From: Mesostigma viride | Taxonomy: Eukaryota; Streptophyta; Mesostigmatophyceae; Mesostigmatales; Mesostigmataceae | Direction of reading: 5' to 3' | Length of the DNA stretch: 29,021 nt | NCBI GenBank assembly: GCA_009746045.1 | Contig: RPFO01000209.1 | Coordinates: 1 to 29,021, forward strand | Notes under the pieces: generated by a model | Told to the model about the DNA's origin: nothing | Seen by the model: the letters and a program-made list of their open reading frames with translations, nothing else | Database searches by the model: none | In this document: positions 15,023 to 23,140 of the stretch, piece after piece | Position numbering within the stretch: position 1 is the first letter of the stretch | Layout of the letters: the number at the start of each line of letters is the position of its first letter | Translations under genes and position numbers: made by a program

Positions 15023-15688
15023 CTACGGTCGGACATTAGGGCGCAGGGACCTTTCCCTCTCTTCCAAAATACGCCCGGCGATTCTCGCCTTCTGGATTGT
15101 ATCTTGTGCGAGTTTTTTCAGTCGGAGGTACTCAACTTCGGCGTTTTGATGCGCGATAAACTTGTCTCGTGCAAGATTGTAATTACAACGGGTTGGTTCT
15201 TGTCTACAAAGTTCGTCAGCTTCATTTAATTCTTGTAACGCGGTTTGTTCGTTATTACGCGCATTTACTACATCGTGAAGTTGTTGGAATCCGTGAGCGT
15301 CTACCGCGTCCATCATGGAGTTAGGAACTCGTTCTGCCATGTTGGATGACACTTGCATGAGGTTAGACGTGTCCGATGGGGGCAACCTGCTGACGATGTT
15401 CGTGAGAGCTTCGTTAGGTAGAGCATTCAAGTCGAATGGGGACTTAGGCTTCTGCGCTTCCTTTTGTGCAATGTCTCGGGCTATTTCAGCCCTTACTTCG
15501 TCCAAGGTCGGAAGGTGGATGCGCATGCGTTTTGGTGCGGACTCGCCGTCTACGCCAGGGGCGCGCGCGCGGTGGTGTTTGCGGCGGGGTTTACGTTGAG
15601 CCGCGCCGTGACAATGACACGTTTTCATCCCCTTCCTCGCCGCGTTGTTGCAATGTCGGCCCGTCTTCGTCTTTCGGACGCACTTCAT
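15023..15688 (-). CDS. Zinc-knuckle F-box protein, 221 aa
   Basis: It carries the shared knuckle C3-x9-C13-x10-C24-x2-H27, then a basic linker. An F-box-like segment (about 85-118) reads LPNEALTNIVSRLPPSDTSN with the expected LP...I...L...D...L...V spacing. The C-terminal half is a helical region (about 120-205) with no recognised repeats. F-box proteins bind Skp1 and bring substrates to SCF ubiquitin ligases; many giant viruses encode them. The ATG at 15688 puts the knuckle at the same distance from the N-terminus as in the paralogues; in-frame upstream starts exist at 15697 and 15736. It lies 44 bases downstream of the OTU-encoding frame on the same strand. Confidence 0.65.
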   Translation of the reverse strand: MKCVRKTKTGRHCNNAARKGMKTCHCHGAAQRKPRRKHHRARAPGVDGESAPKRMRIHLPTLDEVRAEIARDIAQKEAQKPKSPFDLNALPNEALTNIVSRLPPSDTSNLMQVSSNMAERVPNSMMDAVDAHGFQQLHDVVNARNNEQTALQELNEADELCRQEPTRCNYNLARDKFIAHQNAEVEYLRLKKLAQDTIQKARIAGRILEERERSLRPNVRP

Positions 15689-15732
15689 GTGTCGCATATC
15701 CGTATCAACCAGAATTATTACGATGAGCGATG

Positions 15733-17526
15733 TCAAAAAGATTCGCCATCTTCCGCCCCGTACTCCATGTCGCCCTCGTCGTCCTCGTACGCCCCTTCCT
15801 CGCCCAACATGGACACGGAAGCGGACCGTGCGGCGTGAGACACGCGTCGAAGCGCCTGGAAATGCCCGTTGTCGGCTCGGCCCGTGAACATCAGATGGAT
15901 CGCCGGAGGCGAGCCTCCCCCGAACGTCTCCCTGTGCTCAACCGTCGTCCCGGGCGTCACGCGATGAACCACGATCGGTCTTCGCAACAGGGCCGCGGCG
16001 GCTAGGATCTCGGGCCTCTCGGCGAACTCCCCCTCGCGGGACTGCGCGGATCGGTAACGTCTCAAGATCTCGCCCGCCGGCTCGCGCGCGTCCCCGTTCT
16101 GCCACCGTTCCTGCTGAACCACGTACTCCTCCACTTCCGGCGGAAACCCGTCCACGATCGTACGGCGCATTTTTCGCGCGACTTCGCGCGCATCGTCGTC
16201 CGGGATGGAGCGACCGGTTTTGATAAGATGATCCGCCTGAGCCAGCGCGAGGTAGAAGCAGTCGCCTCCGCCGCTGTTCGGGACCGGGACGAACTGTTTG
16301 GCAAAGTGCTCCCTGTTCGTGATCGGTATATCCTTTCGCGTCGTGTTCAGCATTCCGTACGACGAACCCGAGTCCCCCTTCATATCAGTACCATTAAAGC
16401 GTACACCCGGAATTTCCGCGCGCCTCTCCGAGTACATCCGCACATACTCGTCGCGACCCGCGGTACCAAGCGTACGGACGTCGAACGCGCGAAGGTCTTT
16501 TAGGTCGTACGCGGTGCCGCCCTCGTCGACGGCGAGCGGAGTGCGACCTCCGTCCGCGAAGAAGTCGATGATATCGCGGTGGCCGATCGTCGCGAACTCG
16601 TACGTCTTGGCGCCGACATACGCGAACCTGGAAGGGCCGATCTTGATCAGTACACCCCCTGTCCGGTCCGCGTGAGACTTGTCCAATCCAGGCGAGATAT
16701 CCCGGCCGCTCGCGTTGTACCTCGCCAACAACTCGCATCTTTTGTTTATATCCAGAACCGTGACCGTGTCGTCTGCGTGCGGGCATACGACATACGCCTT
16801 TCCGCGGGCAGAAACGTACAGGGGCATCGGTTTTCGGCGCACCGCGCGCTGTACGGGGATGTGGGCGTCGGCGTTGTTATACAATCTCATGGCATCCCTG
16901 CCCACTCTGTTGATGTTCATGTGGGATGCGACCTTGGGGTCTTTCGTGCTATAGGCGATATTTGTATTTACAAATTTTTGGAACGGTTCCGCTTCCGTGC
17001 CTACCGCACGGGCGAGTCTTGCAATGTTCCAAGGCATAAGACGCACATCTTCGGGAACCACCTGGTTCTCGTAAAAGGTTTGTCCGTCTCCGCGGATCAA
17101 ACGCAGCCTGAGGTCTGAGGACTCGCCGAACTTGCCCTCGCGTATCATTTGTTCTATTTTTCTGGCTGTCTCGTTAGGCTGATCGACCTCTTCGCCGACC
17201 TCGAAGCTCTGTCTTGGCTGTAGGGAGATTTTTTGGAAACCGGTGGCGCTCTTTTCATCCTTTTCTGCGACATTGGCCTTCTCTTGCTCCTTGCGCACTA
17301 GCTCGGCTTCCTTCCTAATCTTTTCATCCTCTTCGGCTTTTCGTTTCTGGTACGCTTCCGTCTGCTTCCGAATGTCATCCTTGACGTCGGCGCGTGTCGT
17401 GGGAATCTCGATGTTCTTATAAACCTCTGGCACGTCGGACGCGTCTCCTCCTCTCTCTTTGATAAGCTTTGCGACTTGGGCATGGACTTCCTGTTCAACC
17501 AGGGCTTGGCGCGCAGAAGTTAACAT
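15733..17526 (-). CDS. Long gene, segment 4: coiled coil and C-terminal OTU cysteine protease
   Basis: The frame is open upstream to about 17700. Residues 1-100 are a Lys/Glu coiled coil and 100-400 are unassigned. Residues about 405-565 are an OTU domain: the Cys box GGGDCFY has C423 as the nucleophile, and DNGHF has H555 followed by an aromatic, as in OTU proteases. OTU proteases cleave ubiquitin or ubiquitin-like chains. The usual D-G-N-C is G-G-D-C here, so the oxyanion residue differs. The tail is acidic. It is followed 44 bases later by an F-box gene. Confidence 0.7.
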   Translation of the reverse strand: MLTSARQALVEQEVHAQVAKLIKERGGDASDVPEVYKNIEIPTTRADVKDDIRKQTEAYQKRKAEEDEKIRKEAELVRKEQEKANVAEKDEKSATGFQKISLQPRQSFEVGEEVDQPNETARKIEQMIREGKFGESSDLRLRLIRGDGQTFYENQVVPEDVRLMPWNIARLARAVGTEAEPFQKFVNTNIAYSTKDPKVASHMNINRVGRDAMRLYNNADAHIPVQRAVRRKPMPLYVSARGKAYVVCPHADDTVTVLDINKRCELLARYNASGRDISPGLDKSHADRTGGVLIKIGPSRFAYVGAKTYEFATIGHRDIIDFFADGGRTPLAVDEGGTAYDLKDLRAFDVRTLGTAGRDEYVRMYSERRAEIPGVRFNGTDMKGDSGSSYGMLNTTRKDIPITNREHFAKQFVPVPNSGGGDCFYLALAQADHLIKTGRSIPDDDAREVARKMRRTIVDGFPPEVEEYVVQQERWQNGDAREPAGEILRRYRSAQSREGEFAERPEILAAAALLRRPIVVHRVTPGTTVEHRETFGGGSPPAIHLMFTGRADNGHFQALRRVSHAARSASVSMLGEEGAYEDDEGDMEYGAEDGESF

Positions 17527-17659
17527 GTTCTCGATAGCTCGTTTGTCTTGTTTCTTTTTAGTTTCTTCCCACTGTGCCTCCGTTTTTGGCTTGCGTCTGG
17601 CTGTCGATGCCTCCTTTTCCGAAGGTTTCGCGGCGGGTTCTGTAGCGCTCCCCCCTCCC

Positions 17660-18166
17660 CTAATAAAGGCGATGGAGGAACGGTATCCGGAGGGGGGGGG
17701 CTACGGGGATTTCGGACGCGGATTTAGCCGGGGATTTGTCAGTGACGGGTTGGGTGGGGGGCGTCTTGACAAGCCTGGGGGGAGGAGGGGGAGGGGGGGG
17801 AGGTGCTTGGATCTGGCCCGGTGAACTGGCTGTTTTGTCAGTGCTGGTAGGGGGGGGGTAGACCGGGGAGGTGGGGGAGGTACTGTTTTTTGGCCGGGGG
17901 GGAGGTGGGGGGACCCTGGGAGGCCCATTCCCTCCGCCTGACTCGGTCGGTTGGGGTGCCGCGGGTGTCTGTTTGAACAACTCTGTAGCGCGTTGGAGAA
18001 TCAGGGGATCTTGAAACACTTTCACATCTTCTCCTTCGATTTTGACGATCCCATCATTTTCCAACGCCTGCTTCCGGATGGCGGCAATCGTAATCTCCTT
18101 CTCCACATTTTGTTTGATTTTTTCATACTCGTCTTTGGAGAGTTTTGGGGGGGGATTTTCGTCCAC
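17660..18166 (-). CDS. Long gene, segment 3: polyproline
   Basis: It continues from segment 2 with charged helix (DEYEKIKQNVEKEI) and then runs of 5 to 9 prolines. On the plus strand these form dense G-runs between 17690 and 17910. It leaves frame at C9, 17692-17700. Confidence 0.6.
   Translation of the reverse strand: MDENPPPKLSKDEYEKIKQNVEKEITIAAIRKQALENDGIVKIEGEDVKVFQDPLILQRATELFKQTPAAPQPTESGGGNGPPRVPPPPPRPKNSTSPTSPVYPPPTSTDKTASSPGQIQAPPPPPPPPPRLVKTPPTQPVTDKSPAKSASEIPVAPPLRIPFLHRLY
17690..17910 (+). other. G-run cluster with G-quadruplex potential
   Basis: Many runs of 4 to 9 G on the plus strand (for example 17692-17700 and clusters at about 17755-17800, 17850-17880 and 17895-17915), produced by proline codons on the other strand. 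Confidence 0.6.
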
Positions 18167-20052
18167 ATCTTTGTGCGCATTTCCGGTCGCTTTACCTGCT
18201 CGTTCCTTATGCCGGTTAGAGCGAGCTCGAGGTTTTTACTGTTGTCTTGGTTAATCAAATTCGAAGGTTTTTCGCGGCTGTTTTTGTCTTTAAACACGTC
18301 TTTCAGGGCACTCGCGATACCCAGCATCGATTCGGGAGTCAGAAAGATGTCTGTGTACTCGCTGCCCTCTTCGATGCTTTTCGTAGTGCGATCGAGTTTG
18401 TCGACCGCGTAGTTCAACCCTTCCATGTCTTTGAGGTGTGCGAGGGTTTGTTTGTATATCACGTTGTATGGCAGAATCTCCAGGCGCTCTGTCTTAGCTT
18501 GATCGATTGTTTTGGTCATGTCGAGGTATTTATGAGGCGAGTGTTTGGCGATCGATAGAAGGTTCAGGCCTATATTGATTGATTCTTCTTTCTTCAGTTT
18601 CTCGCTCGGGTTTAGCGCGGTCAGATCTCCCGATGCCGCTCGTTCATAGCGTTCGAGATCGGACTGCGTTCGTTGCTTCGTCTCAACGTCCGACTTGAGT
18701 GAGTTTTGGACTTCGCTTGTGTCTTTCTTCGGTTTGTTCTTGGTCGCCCAATAGACATCCCACTCTTCGTCGGTCAACTTGAGATGGGGAGGTAAGTTGC
18801 TGTATATGTCCCATCGGATGTCTTCGAGTTGCTCTTTGGTCATGTTGTTGACGGCATCCATCAGCCAGGCGATGTCCGGGCCGCCGACGACCCTTGTACC
18901 TTGTCTAATTATCCCAAAGCGGTCGGTCGTTTGTTTCGTTACTGCTTGCGAAGGAGGAACCGGAGGAGCTCCCGGTGCCGTAGGTTTCAAAGAGGGTCTC
19001 GGTGGCGGAGGCTTCGGAGGAGCCGAAGGCGGTTTCTGGTTCTGAAGAGGAGGCGGAGGCGGAGGCGGTTTTGCATCAGACGGTGGCGCATCGACGACGG
19101 TTTGCTCATGCGGTACGACATCGCTTTTCGGTTTTGCATCAGAGGTGGCGGGCGGGTTTAAGAAATTCAGGTCCCTTTCGAGCTGCGCCCGTACTTTTTG
19201 GCGGGCCGCGTCAGCCGAGAAGCGGTCATCCTCCGCCAATCGTTTCAGAGCTTCCACTCTCTTCTCCATTAGTTTTCGCAGATCGACGCCGGTCTTCTCG
19301 TAGTACGACTTGGCGGACGACAATATGGCTCCCGAACCAGCGTTTTCTGATGTCTCCTCGATCTCGTTCTTGATCCGCTTTTTCAGATATGCCTGCATGG
19401 TTTTATATTTCTCCTGAACCCGTTTTTCGGTTTCCGCGTCGTAATTTTTCGAGTCGAATTTGTCATCAAACCTCTCGAGAAACGCGTTCCGTACACGCGA
19501 TAATCCGTCTTCCGATAGGCGCTTGATTTGTGTGGCGGTCGCTTCGAACTTATCGACGAGGAATGGAAACATCTCCTTCGCGGATTCGACACCCCACGTC
19601 AAATCCCTCTGCGAACTGCGAATGAACTCGATGGCTGCCGCGGCTTTTCCTTCTGCCGTCAGTCGGGAGTTTTCTTTGTCCGAAATCTTTTCCATGTATT
19701 TGCGTTCGAGTTCGTCCAGAGCGTTTTCCATCCGTTGATGTAACGACTCCAACTCCGTTTCGCCTTTTGATACCCAGAGATCGACGTCGTCTTCGAACTT
19801 CCGTTCGACAGGAACCTCGTTCTTCTTGACAGGGAGGGGCTCCGAACTCGCGGCGGGAAGGATCGGGGAGGCGCCGTCCGACGGAAGGATGGGGTGGATG
19901 AGATCGGAATACGAGTGGTTTGTAGCGGGTTCCGGCACACTCGGCGTATCCTCGGGGTTCTTGACTGCATCGTGTACAAACGCGGAATCCAGAGGGGCTA
20001 TCAAATTCCCTGTTTCGTCCGAGGATTTCGGTTCGTCCGAAAATGCGACCAT
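18022..20052 (-). CDS. Long gene, segment 2: coiled coil and polyproline
   Basis: The frame is open upstream to about 20240; the ATG at 20052 is probably internal. Visible parts are an acidic disordered region, long Lys/Glu-rich heptad-like helices (about residues 85-275 of the frame), then Pro-rich runs (about 320-370). A second helical region (about 390-600) follows. The last 50 residues are Arg/Lys noise after the true frame leaves at C8, 18147-18154. Proline tracts of this kind bind SH3, WW or profilin domains; no WH2 or FH2 motif is seen, so an actin role is only a guess. Confidence 0.6.
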   Translation of the reverse strand: MVAFSDEPKSSDETGNLIAPLDSAFVHDAVKNPEDTPSVPEPATNHSYSDLIHPILPSDGASPILPAASSEPLPVKKNEVPVERKFEDDVDLWVSKGETELESLHQRMENALDELERKYMEKISDKENSRLTAEGKAAAAIEFIRSSQRDLTWGVESAKEMFPFLVDKFEATATQIKRLSEDGLSRVRNAFLERFDDKFDSKNYDAETEKRVQEKYKTMQAYLKKRIKNEIEETSENAGSGAILSSAKSYYEKTGVDLRKLMEKRVEALKRLAEDDRFSADAARQKVRAQLERDLNFLNPPATSDAKPKSDVVPHEQTVVDAPPSDAKPPPPPPPLQNQKPPSAPPKPPPPRPSLKPTAPGAPPVPPSQAVTKQTTDRFGIIRQGTRVVGGPDIAWLMDAVNNMTKEQLEDIRWDIYSNLPPHLKLTDEEWDVYWATKNKPKKDTSEVQNSLKSDVETKQRTQSDLERYERAASGDLTALNPSEKLKKEESINIGLNLLSIAKHSPHKYLDMTKTIDQAKTERLEILPYNVIYKQTLAHLKDMEGLNYAVDKLDRTTKSIEEGSEYTDIFLTPESMLGIASALKDVFKDKNSREKPSNLINQDNSKNLELALTGIRNEQVKRPEMRTKMWTKIPPQNSPKTSMKKSNKMWRRRLRLPPSGSRRWKMMGSSKSKEKM

Positions 20053-20222
20053 CTTACCACCCGGGGTCGCGACTGTTTGTGATTTCGGGTGTCCCTCGGC
20101 GTCGACGGAGGGAGGAGCGGGTACGACGGGTTCGGATACGGCGACCGGCTCGCCCCCTGTGGTTTCTTCTTTCGGGGTTTCCTCGTCCTTGGATGAATTC
20201 GGAGCGGATACGCCGAAGCCGG

Positions 20223-20642
20223 TTACGAGTGGGTCCGCCCCCCCGGGGTCTTGGATGGGGTAGTGGGAGGGTCCGTCGTAGGAGGGGGTGTGGACGTGTC
20301 GTCGCCGCCGATCGGATTCGTGTCGTGTTCGTCGGACGTCTCTTCGGGTGGCGCGTCTTCGGAGGCCGCGGCCGGCGAAGAAGGTTCGGGTACGGGACCG
20401 TACGGATCGCTTGACGTGTCGGACAAGGACATGGCCACGGGGTAGGCGTTGTCAGATTCCGCCCCGCCGTAGTACCCGCTGCCGTGCAAGACCTTGGCCA
20501 CGTACGGATTGAACGACACTCCAAGAGAGAATAGTTCTAGAAGGTCTCCGAGCTTTCTAGAAGGTCGTCGAGTGTGCAGGTTTCGTTCCAGAGACAACCC
20601 GTCCGAGTAGGCGCGGGCTACAAGGTCGTCTAACCTGTCCAT
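20223..20642 (-). CDS. Long gene, segment 1 (N-terminus)
   Basis: It begins MDRLDDLVARAYSDG at 20642. A folded-looking part runs to about residue 60 (GVSFNPYVAKVLHGSGYYGG), then a Ser/Pro/Asp/Thr-rich disordered part. It leaves frame at the G7 tract 20238-20244. Its start is only 20 bases from the divergent ATG at 20663. Confidence 0.6.
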   Translation of the reverse strand: MDRLDDLVARAYSDGLSLERNLHTRRPSRKLGDLLELFSLGVSFNPYVAKVLHGSGYYGGAESDNAYPVAMSLSDTSSDPYGPVPEPSSPAAASEDAPPEETSDEHDTNPIGGDDTSTPPPTTDPPTTPSKTPGGRTHS

Positions 20643-20662
20643 TTATTTGTAGCACAGGTATT
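20643..20662. promoter_or_regulatory. 20-bp spacer between divergent starts
   Basis: Only TTATTTGTAGCACAGGTATT separates the ATG of the long minus-strand gene from the ATG at 20663. Any promoters must overlap coding sequence, or one of the starts lies further in. Confidence 0.5.
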
Positions 20663-21043
20663 ATGGACAAGCTTCTCAAGTGCGTGGACTCTTTGTCCTC
20701 GGATCTGGAGAGATACGTGTTTTCTCTGCCGGAAACTTACAAGGACACCGTCGAAGAGTTCGTGGTCTTGTACAATCTCGCCGTTTGCGGTCGCGTGCTC
20801 GCGAGAGAGAAGTTCTTGCCCGAGAGTTTCGCCGAAATCCTGCACGACAGCGGCGTTACGTCGGACTGCGCCATAGAGAATCTCACGCTCGGGAGCGAGC
20901 ACTTTTCGGACGACAAGGTTCGACTGGCCACGAAGCTCGCATACGGGATTCGTCACTACGTGCGGATCGCGCAGAACTCGGGCGGCGTCCGCGGCGCGCG
21001 TCCTCCCAGTCGCGACTCTAGTCGTCTCGTGATACGAAGATAA
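20663..21043 (+). CDS. Unknown protein, 126 aa
   Basis: No family recognised. It is soluble and largely helical (an N-terminal LSSDLERYVFSL segment and a LAYGIRHYVRIAQ helix), with a basic Ser/Arg tail (about 108-126). Start at the ATG at 20663. It is followed after 10 bases by the gene at 21054 on the same strand, suggesting cotranscription. Confidence 0.65.
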   Translation: MDKLLKCVDSLSSDLERYVFSLPETYKDTVEEFVVLYNLAVCGRVLAREKFLPESFAEILHDSGVTSDCAIENLTLGSEHFSDDKVRLATKLAYGIRHYVRIAQNSGGVRGARPPSRDSSRLVIRR

Positions 21044-21053
21044 CGCACTCGCC

Positions 21054-22148
21054 ATGGCCAAACGCAAGTTCCGTGACGAATTGGGCGATCTGGACGACAT
21101 GGACCGGGCGCTCGTCCAGCCTCTGTACAGGTCCTTGAACGAAGAAGAGATCCGTTGGGCCGAGCTGTTTGCGGAGTTTCTCGAGTCGAACCGGGTCAAC
21201 AAAGGACCGACGTTGACATCTTCCACGGAGCGCGTTTTCACGGCCTTTTCTGATTTCATGGAAGACAAGGGGTTTCCGAGATACGACCACGCGAGCGAGT
21301 TTCGCGCGGACAAGTGGTTCTGGAACGCGCTTTTCGAACGCCACGGGTTTTCGTGCGGAGGAGGTCTCGGGACAAAGAGAACCACGGGGTTCGCGGTGAA
21401 CAATTCGAGGGACCCCGTGGTTTTTGGCGAGGTTCGCGAGGCGGACTTGTCAGACTTCCGCGTGTTTTGCGGCAAGACGAGACTCGCGTTGGTGGCAAAC
21501 GCTTTGTTGAGATACGCGGGCGACCTCGTGTCGGACGAACTCGTGAACGAGATCATCGACTCTTTCGACAGGACGGGGGTGAACAACCTCACGACCGACG
21601 AGCGGTACAGGACCGCCCACCTTCACGCGTTGTTCTTGGGGCTGGTCGAGAACGACGTCCCCGTCCCCGTGGACGTGAAAGCGTGGATGATCGAGCACAG
21701 GGCGAAGCTGAGCGAGAAAGTGCACAGCTACAACCCCGGCTTCAAGAGGTCGAAGTCGACCGACTTTTTTCAGGAGTACCTCCGCTGGCCGCCATGGGAC
21801 GCCCTCAGGACCGTCGAGAAGCGCGTCAAGAGGCCGGACGAGGAGGAGGACGAACCGTGTTGTCTCCCCTCGCCCACCGTGCGCACCGTGACTCCCGAAA
21901 AGGCAGCCGAGTTTGTGAAACTCCCTAGCGTCTCATTGGAACCGGATGGTTGGACGAAAATGAAGGATTTCAGGAACGCGTTCTTGGGAGCGTTCTTGCA
22001 CGAGGAGCCGGCAGCGGGAAAGGGGAGGCCCACGCTGGACGACTTGCGCCTCGTGTTCGAGCCGCTTGGTCTCGAATTCGTTACGAACAAACGCCACGAG
22101 GGCGTGCGGTCCGACTGGGTGAAAGGGATTCGGATTTTTGCAAACTAG
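21054..22148 (+). CDS. Unknown protein, 364 aa, with two winged-helix-like segments
   Basis: No firm family. Residues about 22-100 and 285-364 each look like a segment of three helices followed by a strand pair, ending respectively in GTKRTTGFAVN and WVKGIRIFAN. The patterns resemble the C-terminal winged helix of D5-type viral primase-helicases (a helix with K/R-P-T-x-x-D-L, then a G-I-R-I strand), but no helicase or primase motifs are present, so a stand-alone replication accessory role is only a guess. An Asp/Glu-rich linker lies at about 260-268. Start at the ATG at 21054. It is convergent with the zinc minigene, 8 bases away. Confidence 0.6.
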   Translation: MAKRKFRDELGDLDDMDRALVQPLYRSLNEEEIRWAELFAEFLESNRVNKGPTLTSSTERVFTAFSDFMEDKGFPRYDHASEFRADKWFWNALFERHGFSCGGGLGTKRTTGFAVNNSRDPVVFGEVREADLSDFRVFCGKTRLALVANALLRYAGDLVSDELVNEIIDSFDRTGVNNLTTDERYRTAHLHALFLGLVENDVPVPVDVKAWMIEHRAKLSEKVHSYNPGFKRSKSTDFFQEYLRWPPWDALRTVEKRVKRPDEEEDEPCCLPSPTVRTVTPEKAAEFVKLPSVSLEPDGWTKMKDFRNAFLGAFLHEEPAAGKGRPTLDDLRLVFEPLGLEFVTNKRHEGVRSDWVKGIRIFAN

Positions 22149-22156
22149 ACCGAAGT

Positions 22157-22264
22157 TCAGGGCTTAGCGGGTCTCTTTCTGGCATGTTTTCCGCACGTGG
22201 TCCTCCCCGGCCTGGCGGAGAACTTGCACCTCCGGTTACATCTGGTGGTACCCTTGCATCTCAT
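22157..22264 (-). CDS. 35-residue zinc-knuckle minigene
   Basis: On the minus strand an ATG at 22264 opens a 35-codon frame beginning MRCKGTTRCNRRC. It has C3, C13, C24 and H27 at exactly the positions used by the larger knuckle proteins here, plus C9, then a basic tail KRPAKP. It is too short for usual ORF cut-offs but conserves the ligand spacing. It could be a free-standing knuckle peptide or the remnant of a longer gene. It fits between the stop at 22148 and the AT-rich spacer at 22265-22343. Confidence 0.55.
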   Translation of the reverse strand: MRCKGTTRCNRRCKFSARPGRTTCGKHARKRPAKP

Positions 22265-22343
22265 GGATGGTGTATGGACTTATATTAATAAAAGGTTTTG
22301 TTGTCCACACATTTATGTTGCTTAGTAGTATTAGGACGCGAAC
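22265..22343. promoter_or_regulatory. AT-rich divergent spacer
   Basis: 79 bases between the minigene start and the ATG at 22344. It contains TATATTAATAAAAGG; the AATAAA at 22287-22292 may serve the gene ending at 22148. Confidence 0.4.
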
Positions 22344-22751
22344 ATGACGATGAGAGAGGACGCGAAGATCCGAAATCTCATGAAGGATAAAACCTTCGAC
22401 GAGGTGTGGACGGAACTGTACAACGAGGCCGTCAGGGAAGGACACGCGGCAGAACAGAAGAAGAAGAAGAAGAAGGAGCACCAGCCGGAGATAGAAGTAC
22501 ACACGGACGGGAATCTATATCGCCCAGATGAGGTGCACGGGCCAGGCGAGATCGGGGGGGAGGAATATCCTGGCGGTACTCCGAAAGCAGCACCAAGCGG
22601 GGTGGGCGGTGGGTTGACGGCAGGCGGGTCGAGCCCGAGGGGAGACGCGACAGGTGGTGGGGGGGCTCTCCCTAAAGGCGCGAAGTGGGTCGCCGGCAGA
22701 CGGGTCGGCCGCAAAAAGGGGAGATGCAGCAGGCGCGACAGGTGGTGGTAA
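22344..22751 (+). CDS. Second long gene, segment 1 (N-terminus)
   Basis: Starts MTMREDAKIRNLMKDK with a helical region, then a run of six lysines, and a Gly/Pro-rich region. Residues after about 22685 are out of frame with the repeats that follow. Confidence 0.55.
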   Translation: MTMREDAKIRNLMKDKTFDEVWTELYNEAVREGHAAEQKKKKKKEHQPEIEVHTDGNLYRPDEVHGPGEIGGEEYPGGTPKAAPSGVGGGLTAGGSSPRGDATGGGGALPKGAKWVAGRRVGRKKGRCSRRDRWW

Positions 22752-23140
22752 GGAAGACGGTTCTCTCCCTGAAGGTGCGATAGTTGGGTCGCCGGCAGAC
22801 GGGTCGGCCGCAAAAAGGGGTGGAGATGCAGCAGGCGCGACAGGTGGTGGTAAGGAAGACGGTTCTCTCCCTGAAGGTGCGATAGTTGGGTCGCCGGCAG
22901 ACGGGTCGGCCGCAAAAAGGGGCGGAGATGCAGCAGGCGGGCTAGGTCGTGGGGCGGATGGTGGTGTGGGGGCAGTTGCGTCCCCTGAAGGCGCGATAGG
23001 TGGGTCGACGGCAGACGGGTCGGCCGCAAAAGGGGGTGGAGATGCAGCAGGCGCGACAGGTGGTGGTAAGGAAGACGGTTCTCTCCCTGAAGGTGCGATA
23101 GTTGGGTCGCCGGCAGACGGGTCGGCCGCAAAAAGGGGAC
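22630..23140. repeat. Five coding tandem repeats of about 102 bp (34 aa)
   Basis: Units at 22747 and 22849 are 102 bp apart and nearly identical. A variant unit spans about 22951-23058 and a further close copy about 23059-23140. The first unit (about 22630-22746) has lost two bases near 22682-22687 and three near 22720. The near-identity at DNA level implies recent expansion. Confidence 0.8.

Larger units (their letters stand above)
15733..20642 (-). other. Single long broken gene (about 1,637 codons): coiled coil, polyproline, OTU protease
   Basis: Four consecutive minus-strand frames behave as one gene whose reading frame changes at three homopolymers: G7 at 20238-20244 on the coding strand side, C8 (18147-18154) and C9 (17692-17700). 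At each site the next frame is already open through the junction with matching composition. The first two need one extra base. The third needs one base fewer or two more. No nonsense substitutions break the frames otherwise. This favours homopolymer sequencing errors, though recent mutation or slippage cannot be excluded. Segments are listed separately. Confidence 0.6.

Noticed and set aside
20524-20579. Two TTCTAGAAGG sites as heat shock elements
   Set aside because: They lie inside the coding sequence of the long gene and lack a third half-site, so they are probably codon coincidence.
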